Source: Pachypanchax playfairii (Eukaryota > Chordata > Actinopteri > Cyprinodontiformes > Aplocheilidae). Taken from it: a DNA stretch of 64,000 nt. Positions within the stretch are counted from its first letter, which is position 1. Every line of letters starts with the position of its first letter. Positions 49,998 to 62,868 of this stretch are shown here, piece by piece. The notes under the pieces were generated by a model. It did not search any database. It was not told where the DNA came from and saw nothing but the letters and a program-made list of their open reading frames with translations. The position numbers and the translations under genes were made by a program. The stretch spans positions 3,921,686 to 3,985,685 of the forward strand of contig SSNP01000025.1 of NCBI GenBank assembly GCA_006937955.1. Direction: 5' to 3'.

Positions 49998-52900
49998 AAG
50001 ATGATCTGCCTTTTTTTTTCTTCTTTAACTGATGAACATTGATTCATCTAACTACCTCTTTCAAGACACCTTAAACTAATTAGGCCTTCAAAGTACAGCA
50101 GGGAAGAAGTGTCCATCAATTAACTCCAGCCTTATGTTCCTATGGCATTTAGTTTTTGTGTGTTCCATTGTTAGATATCGATTAAATGCCACATGGGCTT
50201 CGATCCCCCACCTCCCAACCCCCCTAACTATTAGCATGGCCCTGATTCTCATCTCAGCTTGTTAGTTCTGTTGCTTTAACAGTCAGATTTCTTGCATGGT
50301 TGTTACTCATTAGGAAAAAGGCAAAGATGCTGAGTTAGCAAGGCTCTGAAACAGCTGATAACCCCAATGAAGTCCCTTCTGTTTTTTAGTAATGGATCAG
50401 TTGGCTGTCACAAATAGTTTTTTAAATGCTATAGCTCCCAAAAGCTGTTACTTTTTTTTGTAGCAGCTGCTATGCTAGTATTACTAATGTTGTATAGACT
50501 GTTTCATGTTTGCTAAAGAATGCTGTCACACATAATTTGCCAAAGACAAGGCAACTCACAAGCAGGAGAAAGTAAAACACAGAGTACACTGATGTGTCCC
50601 TACATTTCTATCAGCTAAAATTCTGATCTTCAGAATAGCAGCACTGTTAACATGTGCTAGCAGAAGTATGGTGCTTAATTCATGATAATAAATATGAGTG
50701 TCTTCAACTGTCCAAAAGCAGCTGCCATATTTCAATTGTATTTCATAGAGTAACAATGTCTGTGGGATCGTCTTGAATCTGTCACTGGCTTCTTCAAGAC
50801 AGTTGTGATTTATTTTCATAGGGAACATGATAGTGTGCTACAGTATAGTGGGAACTTTTGCTCTGGAGAAAAGTACAAGGCTTTGTTTGCTGCAATATGT
50901 CTGAAATTCTCTGCTGTAAATCAGGATCAACCTTCAGTTGTCTGTGGAAGGACACAGACTGTGTGGTGTGCTCGTACAGACACAGGGTGAAAGAGCAGAT
51001 AGTGAAGGGCAGTTAAAAGTAAAGTCACACTGATCACCCAGATCATCCCTTTTTCTTGCCAGTATTTGTTACTGGGATTATATATGGCTCCAATAAAGAA
51101 AACACTTCATAGTGAGAGACTGTTGAGTTTTTGTTTTGATTGAAGTGTGATTCCATGGGAAGGTTCCTTATTCAATAACCAAACGGGCCAAACGTCTTTC
51201 TGTGAAGACAGAGAAGCAAAAACTCTGCAACATATTCTGAGTGTCCTGGATTGATGGCTTTAAACTCAACGGTAAGGCAATAATGGAACTGGTGAGGAAA
51301 TATCTGCAACTAAGGTCCTTTAACCTCTGTCCTAAGTTCACCAGTACCATGAAGACAGTGTGTGCAGGCTAGTGTAAATACATCACAGACCATGTACGTC
51401 ACTGGAAGCAGCAAATCTCTTTATTATATTAAGAGGTGAATCCTGTGTTTTCCTGTCTTTTTATTACTCAGTCAAACAAAAAAATGGCCAATCAAACTTT
51501 ACAGAATGCAGTTAAAGAACTTTCATTTTAATTTACAGTAATTTTTTTCCTTGTAAATCAAACATGTTTACTTCCAACTCACACATTTTACTTTTGAAAT
51601 GAGAGGTTTCAATTACAAAACTGAAATTTTTTTTTTACACACGTCAGAAAGTTTTGTTCATAAAACTCATATTTTTGGTTGAAATCACAAGTTTTGCCTG
51701 CTGCAAATCATCTCAGCAAAACAAGGAGTTGTTTATAATAACTGAAGAATATGTTGTGATTTTGGTTAAACATTGGATTTTTGTAGTTTTTACAGTGTCA
51801 TAAAAGTCTAGATCGTAGTCTTCATATTCTCATGAACAGTAATTTACAGTTTAAAACCTAAATGTTGAAATGACCTGATGAGAAGTTTATCTAGCTGAAT
51901 TTAAAGTTTTAACTGTTGAGATATAATGTAAACCCCAATAAAAACATAGTGCTGGTAATGAATTTTTTTTTATAACATTATAATGCTTTTTCATTTTGTG
52001 ATAGCAAAACAGGGAAATGACAAACATTTCATTTTTAAAGTGCTGAAAGAAAAAAAGTTATGTACAACTGAAAACATTTCCATCCTGAACAGGTGAACTG
52101 CATGAGGAAAATAAATACATATTATCTAAACAGTTGTAATAGTTTGATTTTTTAATTTCATTTATTTATTGCCAAGGCTGTCTAGTTATTCTGGAAGTAA
52201 AATCATGTATTTTGCTAAAAGAGGTACAACCCCCCCCCCCAAAAAAAATAGAAAAAACTAACATACAAAAACAAACTATAATTTCATATTTTTACTATAT
52301 TCAGACATTTTTCCTTTCAGAATAAAGTTATTTAATCATACTCTGTAAGGTTTAACTGGACTGGTTGATGTTTAACTCTCAGCAAAAAAACTGTGAAAGA
52401 GGGAAAAACATTAATTCTTTATTGAAAGAAAATATTTCAAACTGCATCTTTGATTAATTTGTATAATAAAAAAATAAATCTCATTATTGTACCTAGTGTT
52501 ATCTGTGAGAACTATATCGGTGACATGATTAAATTTTTTTCTTCAGTTCTATAAGAGTAGTTTCTGAGCTTGAGTGCTCATTACTTTTTTAGAAAAGGTA
52601 TATTTCTCTGAAGAACAAATTCCATTGAAACTGTAATATCCAGCTGCTTTACACAGAAGCATGCCACTTGCCATATTGTTGATTTTTTGCTATCAGGATT
52701 GTTGAAAATTTCTGTGGGATTCTGGAGAAGATAAGAGTGGATGTGACTTGATATTTCATGCACTTGTAAGCTCATCTACACCTGAATGTCAACAAAAGCC
52801 TTCACATCAACACTCACAGTTACCATCTGTCTTTCTAGCGTTGGTATGCATGATGCACATGCTCTTGCAGTCTTTGCTACAATCGCATACACAGAGAGGC

Positions 52901-53260
52901 ACATAAACAACTAGCAGCCAATTATTCTCGCTTTAATTACTTTACATGCTGCCCTTTATGGTGATTACCATGACCTTTCTTTCCAGACCATCTCCTCCAC
53001 TCTGCCTCTGCAATACTGCCATTTTGGAGGCTTTTAGCCCCATGTTTCAACTGTGCTCTGTGAAAAGCCAGCCCCCATAATCGACCAGGCGAAAGACTGA
53101 GACCAATTAAAAGTATTTTACCCAGCACTTAAGGTTGACAGGAGCTGGCACACTTGGCTCCGCAAATGCCATTTTAACAGCAAATTCATGAATGTGTAAT
53201 TGTTAGGCTAATGAACCTGATGGTTTGAGTGTTGCAATAGAGGGGCCCCCTACCCTTAGA
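49994..53260. other. Intergenic, with possible conserved block
   Basis: AT-rich with C and T runs near 52230. 52800-53240 stands out and is discussed in the findings. No exon was recognised. Confidence 0.4.
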
Positions 53261-53301
53261 CATACACATACACACGCACACACACACACACAGACACACA
53301 C
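53261..53301. repeat. (AC)n microsatellite, imperfect
   Basis: AC run with T, G and GA interruptions. Confidence 0.9.
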
Positions 53302-53406
53302 AAATATACCCAGCAGACAGCCATTTCTTGTTTTTATTCATTAGAGCTGTTTATCTAGCCAGGGAGAGAATCAAAGCAATGTTTATGATTTAGAATTTCT
53401 TAGATT

Positions 53407-53769
53407 GGCTGCGCAGTGACACATTTAGTCACACTTTTGTCTTACAGCTAGAAAGTCTTGGGTTTTAAAACCCAGTTAGACCTCTGCATTGAGTTTGCAT
53501 GTTCTTACCATGCATGGATGAGTTTTCCACAGTGACACCGGTCCCCACCCCCCCACAGACAGAAAAACATGCCTGGTACATAAATTAATTGGTGACTCTA
53601 AGTAAGCCATAAATGTTTGTGTATGAATTGTTGCTAATCTCTGTGTGTCCCTGTGATGGACTGGCGTTCTGCCCTGGGTGTACCCTGGCTCTTGCCCAGT
53701 GAACACTGGAGGTAGACACCAGCCCTCAATGTGACCCTACAAGTAAGTATATAAAATGCGTGAATAGAT
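53407..53769 (+). mobile_element. Near full-length tRNA-headed SINE
   Basis: The head GGCTGCGCAGTGACACATTT, then CTTACAGCTAGAAAGTCTTG and GGTTTTAAAACCC, corresponds to the tRNA-like head (A box near GTGGTTAGCAC, B box near GGTTCGAATCC in intact copies). The body includes GAGTTTGCATGTTCTTACCA, ATTAATTGGTGACTCTAAGT and CCCTGTGATGGACTGGCGTT. The tail GGTAGACACCAGCCC...GTGACCCTAC is degraded. It is clearly old. Confidence 0.85.
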
Positions 53770-56105
53770 GTGCAGAAACAAGACACAATATGAAAGTAAA
53801 ACAAACTTTAAAAGTGTTATTGAGAAGCCTAAACAGAAATATTCTTTAACTTCTTTTTTAATATTTGAGTTTGTTTGCAATGAGATAGTGAACAATACAA
53901 TTGGCAGTCAGTTTGAGTCAAATTGCTTTAATCATGTCTTAAATTATGTGTGATGGAAAGAAACCATCATGGTGGACACAAATTAATAATAAATATGCTT
54001 AACAGCCAGTTGGGTCTTGTGTAGTTTCACCTCTTTGAAGCATATGAAATGTTTTCTGGGAGAAAATGACCAAATGCGCATGTGCATGCATGGCATTTAG
54101 CACAAAGAAAGTCAACTACTCTTTGCAATGAGATTATTGCCAAGCAGGTGTCATTTAGTTTCTAAATAGATAAAAAAAAATAATAAAAAAAGAGGAAAAT
54201 ACAACTTCAAATCAGGACTTGCAGTTTCCCTTGTGTATCTATATATCTTATATATGCATACAAAACCTGTGAGTGGATTAAAAAGATAGAAAACTTAAAC
54301 AGTAATAGATTTGCTTGAATTTGTAAGTTATCTTGTGCAAGTGCAATAATTTTACAGTGCAAGAAATTACAAACCCTTGCACTCTAAAGATCATGAATTC
54401 CTGTAGGGACTGACACATCATGTTTATCTTGTTTATTGTGCAAAAAATCAGCCCAGTTGTTACCCTTAGCATAAGGATTGGGGCTAATTAACATACAAGC
54501 CTCCCACCAGAGCTCAGATGAGTGACAAAGGTCACAGCACCTGCATGTGTTTGTAATAGAGTAGGAAAATCTAAATGCCACCTCATTTAAAAGCTCATTC
54601 AATTTAGCTTGAACGTTGGTGTTGCTATCGATCATGCTGCCAGGTGCAGGTTTATGAATGAACCCAGTTCAACCCTAGGAAAGGAAAGGTGTAGCAACAC
54701 TTAAATACTGATTTAACATTTTCGGAATGTCCGAATTTCAGTGTCTATTGTCTAAATAAAAGCCTGTCTTCCTTTGTATCAAATTTATTCATTATTTTTG
54801 AAGAAGTGTGTTGACCATAAAAAAGTGCAGTGCATTCAGAAAGTCTGCCTTTTTTTTCTTCTCCTTTAAGCTGTGTGTTGTTCCTTTCCGAGGTTATTAC
54901 ATGATCCTCCACTAGGTTTTGTTTGGCCTTCCATAAGGCTCCAGGAGGACATAATGACTTTCATTATCAGATGATGGAATTTAATTTGAGCTGCACTGCT
55001 GTCAGAGATGAGTAGCCTGATATGGAGCTATGCAGGAGAAAATAAAAGAGTGAGTAATTACTCTTTAGGGGCACAGGTTAGGTGGGCACAGTTTGTGGGT
55101 GACGAGAGCACAGCAGGTCGAGACACTGAGTAAGAGAGCAGGAGAAGGAAGGAGAGACGTGGAGGGTGGGTTATGAAAGAAATCAATAGTGAGTTGCCAC
55201 CTTCGGGTTATTAGATTTTGAGTTGGGATCCATTTCCTCATTGTGACTGCAGCAATGGTCTGCATTATTTTCCACGAGCCTCCAGATGGCTCAGCAAACA
55301 AAAGCTGGATTGAGGAGTATTTGTGCTGGGACGTATAAACAATGGTAATGTGTGATTAGGAATCTGCTCAATAGTGGAAATGCTCTGTTCAAGTGTTTTA
55401 AAAACTCTGTATCATTTTGTATTTTGCTCAAAGGTGATAAAACTCATTTCTTAAACAATAATAAAAAAGTTTGTAGACATTTTTATCACACCAGTTTCCC
55501 AAAAAACCCTAAAATCTTTGGTTGTACCATGTGTGACTTTAACCACAAAATCAGCAAAATAAAATTACTAGACAACAACAACAGATACAGATAAAGCTGC
55601 TGTCTTTGCTATATGCTTCAACATCCAAACAGATGTTGTGAAACTGTCTTTCTCATCTAACCAGTAACTCAGGATGGCAGCAGAAAATTGACCTAATAGC
55701 ACCAAGATTGTAAACAGGAATCTCAGAGGAGAGACACTGTCAGCATTTCTCCTCATAACTCTGGCCTTTTCTCATTTTTTCTGTCTCCACCGGTTTCTCA
55801 AACAGCAGAATTTTTACTCTTTAGCAAAATATCAATCCGATAACTTGTTTCTAAAAAGTTTATGAAACACATTTAGTGAAGCTTTGGAGGCACATAGTGA
55901 ATACTTTTCTACAAACATACTTGATTGTCATGATATAACATCAATGTTTGGGAAGTTTTAAAAATCACAACATCTGACATGATCCTTGGAATTTGATGTC
56001 TAATTTGGACATGGTTCCAGGGCTTATTTCCAAAAAAATCACCAAGAAGAATGGGATTGCTGTGGCCTGGAGGAAGAATAGCTGACTGCCAATCAGAGGA
56101 CTGCA
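53770..56105. other. Intergenic, with possible conserved block
   Basis: No exon was recognised. 54880-55330 is of high complexity and is discussed in the findings. Confidence 0.4.
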
Positions 56106-56402
56106 ATAATAATAATAATAAAATATCCTTTTTTGAACCCTTTTGGGGAAATTACTTTTTGCATTTTACCCATTCTCATGCATGAGGAGCAGAGAGCAGC
56201 CATTTTGATTTTTCGACTCGTAACCATGGGACGTGGAATCGAATTCTCATCTCCCAATCAGAGGATGACCTCCTTCTTGATTAGACAACAGCTGCTCCAG
56301 GGCAGTTGTGGTTTCATTATCTTTAACATGTAGCCTGTGGGCACTGGGGATCAAACCCCAACCTCCGGAAGCAAACTCTCTCCCCACTATGCTATGACCA
56401 TC
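56106..56402 (-). mobile_element. tRNA-headed SINE, minus strand
   Basis: On the minus strand the head ATGGTCATAGCATAGTGGGG, then GAGGTTGGGGTTTGATCCCC, has A-box and B-box-like positions (GGTTTGATCC against GGTTCGANTCC). The far end, at 56106-56124, is an (AAT)n run, as expected for a SINE tail. The middle (CATGAGGAGCAGAGAGCAGC on the plus strand) matches a common fish repeat that carries AGGAGCAGTGGGCAGCC. Confidence 0.7.
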
Positions 56403-59400
56403 TGACATCACAACGATCATCTCTGATCATCACATCTGCTTAGAAATTTGTAGAAAAGCTTCTAATTATCAAGATGGTGATAATCCAGAAAGGATTCCAG
56501 CTGCACCTTCTACTGCTGTAGGATGGAAAAGGTTTACCAGCTGTAGATGCTGCTTTGGAGGACCTGGAGAGAAGACAGCCAGGCAGGTAGGTGCAGGAAT
56601 AGAACCAGAAGCAGCACCTCTACAGCCAGTATTTGATTCTGTTCCATGAGTCAGAAGGGACCGTAACACTTTTGTGGAAATGTTGCATTGTATTGCCTCA
56701 TACATCATAAAAAAAAAAGAAAAACGAGTGTACTTTTCTGGAAACAACAACTTTTTGTCGCAATCGGGAAATCTTGGACCAGACCATCAACCTAGCTATG
56801 GACCTCTGAACAGGCCATGCACACTAGGTTCTTATAAGGCTGCTGTAAGACTGCATTGATGAGGTGATAGGAAATGGTTCAAAAATCACTTTGCAGTCTC
56901 AGTTGTTTGTTTGGGTCATTGTGATGAGCTTTAGTCAAACAAGGATGGCAGGGTTTAAAACTGATTCTCACTGACCACAGTACCGAGCTCCATGCAGGTG
57001 CTGCTGATCAGGTGTCAATCAGACATCTGTATGGCAGCACCGAGGGTATTAGAAGCTCGAAAACAAGGGTCAACAACAGAGAAAGCTGTTTGGCACTGGC
57101 AGAAAATTGGGCAACATTAGCGAAGATAAATGGGTGTTCTAATGGTATAAGATTTACTGCCAAGAATCTTCATTACAACAGAGAAGTAGTCAATCAAACT
57201 CAAATTTCCTTACATTCTGTGCTTTATGAAACAGATCAAAACTTTCAAAAAAAAAAAATTAAACTTGGCTTCGAGATACCCTTGAAAAACATAAACTTTA
57301 TCACACTGGGACCCTCTTAGTAAAATAAAACAATTATTTTTTGGAATACATGCAGGAAACAGATCATAGGAAACATCTATGTCAATAAGAAGAAGTAACA
57401 ACCCTTCATATCGCACATATGACACTAAAAATAATAAAAATCACTCAAAAATTCATCCAAACAAGTTAAAGTCAAGCTAAGTGTGTTACATTGATATAAA
57501 TACACAATGTTGTTTATTATGTTAAATAATAAAGATAAAAACTTAAAAAAATTTTTACATAAAGATGCTCTTTATATATATTTTTTTCAATTTTGGATTA
57601 GCAATTTAAATGGCCAGCAGAGAGCAGCATTGCTATCTGTGAGCTGTTAGTCCATCATGCTGCTTTTTACCTGCTACTCAGACAGCAGAGGTGATATCAG
57701 ACTGCTACATCATAGTATGTGACTGAAAAGTTTTACAAGAGGAAAAAAACAACTGACGTGAGGTTGTATAACTGAAAGAAAAAGAATGAAACAACACTTA
57801 CTGACTGGCAGAATGACTGACTGACGGGTAAGAGCAGGGAAACTTCGACACTCTAATTTGCTGCAAATCTGATGGGAGGCAGAAGATTAAAATTGAAATG
57901 CCTGATTTAATTTGTGTTACTTTCACATTCATTTTGCACTGTGTTTCATTATCAAAGTGTCACATCCACTGTATTAAAGCTATCACCACCACATGTCTCA
58001 CATCCATCTCTGTCAAATATCTGCCTGTAAAAGTGATTGTTGAATTAACACTCCAAATAATTTAATTAATTTATCTTATCCTTATCTATATATTAGATAT
58101 AAATATTTATAAGCATATTTTGTAACTTTCCTCTATCATGGTCTCAATGTTTTCCTTCATTATATCTGTACATTATCAATTACTTCCACCAGATTTTGTT
58201 ATATAAACTGAACTGACTCATAGCGTCTTTATCCTGTGCTTGTTAAACTTTGACAGATTAATACAGCTGGTTTCTTTCAGTACTCAGTGGTTGTTGTTTT
58301 TGGGGTCAGTATTAACTTATAGGAAGAAAAAAATACTTGTTCATCAAGCTCAAATAAATTACTAAACAGACTGAGAAGCACTTAATTTTTGATTTATGTG
58401 CTTCACAGTACTTGACTGAAGAAATTATGCCTGCACAAAAAAACTTTTTCTACATAATGCCTTGCTCTGAGATAAATTCTGAACACAGAGTGTGGAAACA
58501 AATTTCACTTGTATTTGCCTTTTTACATAACATTTGATAAAGTAATATTGTTTTACTTTATTTCCCCCATTTTGGAATTTGGTTTCTGGGCAGAAGGTCA
58601 CTGCAGATAACACTGAGATGTAATGTACTGTATAATGTATGTAGCCTATATACGTACATACAACCTGCCATTCACTGTACAATAAGTGATACAATTTGAC
58701 CTTATCTGAGAGTTTTGTGTGAAACAGAGGAAGTCCAAGTTCCAGACATGTCATCACATCAAGCGTTCTTTGGATTTTTTTGATTCTTCGTTCTGCTTTC
58801 TGTCTACTTATTTATTCCAATCTCAGAACATCATGTTCCCAGGGCACATTTTACTTTAATATTTCACTACATGCTTTCTCTCCTTCCCTCCTTCTCTGAC
58901 TCTCAGACTGAGCTTTACAATATTTATTTATTTCAGGAATAATTTCATTGGCGAATAACAGCAAAATGGCTACAGCTGTAATCAGAGGATAAGTAGCAGC
59001 CGACATGGCAGGTGTTTGAAGGGAGATAAGGCATGAACCATTGTGAAACAGCTCCTTCCTTCTGTTTAAATGTTTTGGGGCTTCGACTTACTTGTCTGAT
59101 TTGTTACCTACAACTTCCCTGAGAGCTGTTAGGAGGGAGATAGTGAGAGTGTCTCTTTAGGGTGGTTACTCAGGGTATTGTGTTCACACTGTCCTTCAGA
59201 TGTTAGGGGGGAAAGATTTGGGCATGACTTCACTGTGTGGTGTAGATTAAAGCTTTTCAAAACCAGAGTTCAATATGCGATTTCGAGAAACTCTGGTTCA
59301 AACCATGTTGCTGGTCTTTCAACTTCCAAAGCAGGCTGTGGCCATAGACAGCTTTCCCACGCCTATCTGTACAAACCAGTAAATAATATCTACAATCTCA

Positions 59401-61739
59401 TACACACATGCACAATACTAGAAACACACACTTGTGTCTCAGGTGGCAATTGTTAATTAGATCACAATGCTTTGTGTTTTACACAGTCCACCAGAGAAAC
59501 TAAAGCCAACGTGTCCATGTTTGATTTTGGATTTCTGCACTCACAGAGAGAAAACAGCCTCCAAGATGCTCTTAGTCTTCCATTATTGAGCTAATAAAAA
59601 GAATAAAATGCTGTGTGTGTATTAGTGTTGAGAGTGGTGGGGATGGTGTTCCTCTGTTTAAGGTGTTACTGCACAGCAGTCTCATTTTTATTAGCTCCCA
59701 AGACACAACAGACACCAAGAGAAAACATTAGAGCTTGCACTGTCCTCGTTGCTTCCTTTTTTAAATTAAAGTGATATCTCATTGCTGAACAATAGGCCAG
59801 CTTTCCAACAGCTGTTGAATTGAGAAGAATGATAGCAATGCTTACCATCTGCAAATAGATGTGTCTTTGTAGAAAGACATTTAATAAAGGAACTGTGAGT
59901 TGAGATGATAGATATCTAAGGACTGAATGTTGATGGTTTTAAAGTTGAAGCAATGATAATTAATCAATAATCATTATGACTGAATATTTTACATTAGAGC
60001 ACTGGTACTGGTTGATCATCAGATAATTACACAAGACATTGTAACCGCAAACTTCTCACATTTGACTCAAGTAATATGGCCCTCGAACCCATGAAATGCA
60101 AATTCAATCCAGCATATAATACTCTAATACTAATACTAATACTCTAATACGGAGGATTTACTTTACAAAATTTTATATAACTTATACGAGACATTCTGAA
60201 CTAAATAACTACTCTTCTGTTCTGCTTTCTATTAAAAGGTTATGGTTAATTTGTCATAATGTATTGTGAATAATGAAGAACCAAAAATAAGGACCACAAA
60301 CAAAAAAGCAAAATAAATCAATATATAGTCAAATTAAAGGGCTAAACATAACAGAACTCATCCTTGCAGGGAATGTCTGCGACATCCTTGGAAAGCAAAA
60401 CAAAAAATGTTTAGATGGTTGGCCACTCAGGTTGATGAGGAAACTCTGAACGCTTATACAATCATACAGTAGCTAAACAATGACCATAACAAAACAATCA
60501 CATCAATCCAAATATAGATGTTTTCATTTTGCTTATTTTAATACCTGGCTTCCATTAAACAACTATCAAAAAGAAAAAAAAGAAAAAAAACATTACAATG
60601 CTTTTTAGTCACACAATTGTTGACCTCTGTTGCATAATTTAACAGGAATAAGTGGTGTTTAAAAGCAGATTTGCCAAAACAGTCAAAGAACAGTTCACAG
60701 CATTGCTACACCCCAAAACAAATCAAAAATGTCAGGAGTGTTTGCGATGCAAATTCAACATGCATTCCGCCTTTGTCTTTCATGAGTTCCTTTAATCCTC
60801 CTCCTTCTGAAGTTAGAGCATAAAAGACAAAGGTTTGTTTTTAGCTGGCAGGGCTTCTTGAACTGTTCCTACTAATTGACACTCACAAGATTTGTAAGTC
60901 AGAGCAAAAACTAACATGTCATAAAACTTTCATGATCAAACAATGGTAACATTTCCTTCTGACAGTTTAGCGTAAGAAAACTATGTCAACGCTGTAAGGC
61001 TCAGGTTAAAGACTTTGCCATTAAAATTATGGCTACTTTTGCTCCTTCAAATATTTTTAGAGTTATGAAGTATGTAAAAAGTGTATGTGAATACCTTTTA
61101 AATACCACTGCTTTAAGATATATGCCCTTCAGCTTTTCAGCGCTTCAAAAGTGTGAGTTTGTTTATGTTTGTATATATTTAAAGGGAAGAAAGTTCGCTT
61201 TTACTCCAACCCCAAAAAGTCATCTTCAATGAAGCAGCAGCTGGTGGAATGGAGCTGAATGTTTATACAAGTCTCCAGTCTCTTGCTTTTTTCCCTTTTT
61301 TGTCTAACCCCATCTTTAACTTGTTCTCCATCCTTTACTCTCTCGCCCCACCTGCTGCTACTTTCTTGACTCCTCAGAGGAAGCTCATCTAAGAGTTACT
61401 GAAAAAAACTAGATACATTTTTTTTATGATCGGAGGGAGAGTAGCTTCTTTCAGGGCCTTTGATGCGAGACTTTATATCTTACCCCCTTCACAGAAAGTT
61501 AGAGTTCAGTTTCATGAAAGCTGTGTGCAGTTTTCTGAATAATTCTTTGGAGGCTCGTCTTTAGTGGAGGACTAACAAAGCAAGTCTTCAAAAAGGATGT
61601 TATGATGTGCTGGATTTCACAGCCATGCAATGTGTACAGACAACCTTTTTTTAGTCCTGCACCAAGCATGATGGATGGCTGTGCAGCTGCCAAAAGACAG
61701 AAAAAAGTGACACACAACAACATTAAATACACAAAGACT

Positions 61740-61808
<69 letters not shown>

Positions 61809-62427
61809 ACAGAGCAAACCTGCATGAGACCGAACAGCAACTGTAAAGCTTGACAGAGCAGGACTGCTTCTAATTGGAATGCCTGCATTCAGAATTCAAA
61901 TGATACTGAAAGCCTTTTAACATTCACTTGATAGTCAAAATGCTTCTCTGTAGGTGTTACCCAAGCTGGGTTTCAGAACACTGTCTCTTTTTTCTGTCCT
62001 TTGAAGAAATGATTGTCATTTGACGGATGTTATTCTGTGAAAATCATAGACGAAGCATTAGAAGCCCCGTGGCTCTTGTCCACCTGCTTCCCCTCAAACA
62101 AGAAACCTTTTTGCATTTCAGTGAATAAAATGTGGTGGCTTTAGTTATCATTAAAACAATTTCATCTTTTTTAAATGAATCAATTAAGAGGTGATCCAAG
62201 CTGTTCTATGTGAAGCTTTTCTCTCAAAATGTCTCCAAAAGGTCTTTGTCTTGGACATTTAAAATATTTTTAATTTTTAACTCCTCTGAAACTCTTCTTT
62301 AGAAGCTGTCACTGTTTGGGCTGCTTCAAACGGACACAATTTTGTTTCCTTGAATACTGTTTCATTTAGACTGGTGCAAAAGCTCATCCAAACTCTGATC
62401 AGAATGTGCGTCTTGGTTCACTTGCAG
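56403..62427. other. Intergenic, 6 kb, no gene recognised
   Basis: AT-rich with a short (TACTAA)n-like run near 60118-60150. 59640-59860 is discussed as a possible conserved element. The minus frame at 56469-56750 has no family signal. Confidence 0.4.
61746..61811. repeat. (TC)n(AC)n compound microsatellite
   Basis: About 13 TC units pass directly into about 19 AC units. Confidence 0.95.
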
Positions 62428-62616
62428 GTGACTCATTGTCACTTACAGTGTGAATGCAAACGGCAAACCAAAGAAAAGGAAGTGAACCAAGGAGAGGAAG
62501 TGAATGTTAATAAGAAGATCTTGTTCAGTGTCTGTATAACCATAGCAACATGTCTTCTTGTCTCTACTGTCTTTATTACTACAGCTGCATTTATCTTGTA
62601 CAGAACAACATGCTAG
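62428..62616 (+). CDS. Unrecognised candidate terminal exon with membrane segment
   Basis: After an acceptor-like CTTGGTTCACTTGCAG, a phase-0 frame gives 62 residues: VTHCHLQCECKRQ, a charged linker rich in K, E and N (TKEKEVNQGEEVNVNKK), then a hydrophobic stretch (ILFSVCITIATCLLVSTVFI, continuing TTAAFIL) and the short end YRTTC before TAG. This resembles the end of a type I membrane protein with a tiny cytosolic tail. An AATAAA with a T/G-rich context follows at 62863. I do not recognise the family, and the upstream exons are not visible. The alternative is chance. Confidence 0.3.
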   Translation: MTHCHLQCECKRQTKEKEVNQGEEVNVNKKILFSVCITIATCLLVSTVFITTAAFILYRTTC

Positions 62617-62862
62617 ATCGCTCACTGCCTCGACTGCTGCTCATACTGGGTAACACCTGAACACTGGGTATCTTCTTGTGGGGATATATTGTTGTTTTAG
62701 GTCCTGGTTAGTTGATGAGTTTCATCTTGATTATTCTTTTCCTTCCTTGTCAGTCCTTGTTTCAGGCAATTACAAGCAGCCATAACTATCCAGGTGGTTT
62801 TGCTCAGTTAAAGTGAACTGGACAAAATGAATGTGCAAAATTATTTGGATTATTCAAAATCC

Positions 62863-62868
62863 AATAAA
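62863..62868 (+). terminator. Candidate poly(A) signal AATAAA
   Basis: AATAAAAAAAACATCTTA is followed by TTCTTCACTGTTCTCTGTG, a fair downstream element. It would give the 62428 candidate exon a 3' UTR of about 265 nt. Confidence 0.35.

Noticed and set aside
53476..53706. A 76-codon minus-strand frame
   Set aside because: It lies wholly inside a SINE copy and is read antisense to it.
56341..56402. A possible tRNA gene on the minus strand
   Set aside because: A-box and B-box-like strings are present, but the cloverleaf is not intact and the sequence continues into a SINE body with an (AAT)n tail.
58425..58757. A 110-codon minus-strand frame
   Set aside because: No domain, splice or poly(A) support. 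Its length is within what chance gives in 64 kb on six frames.
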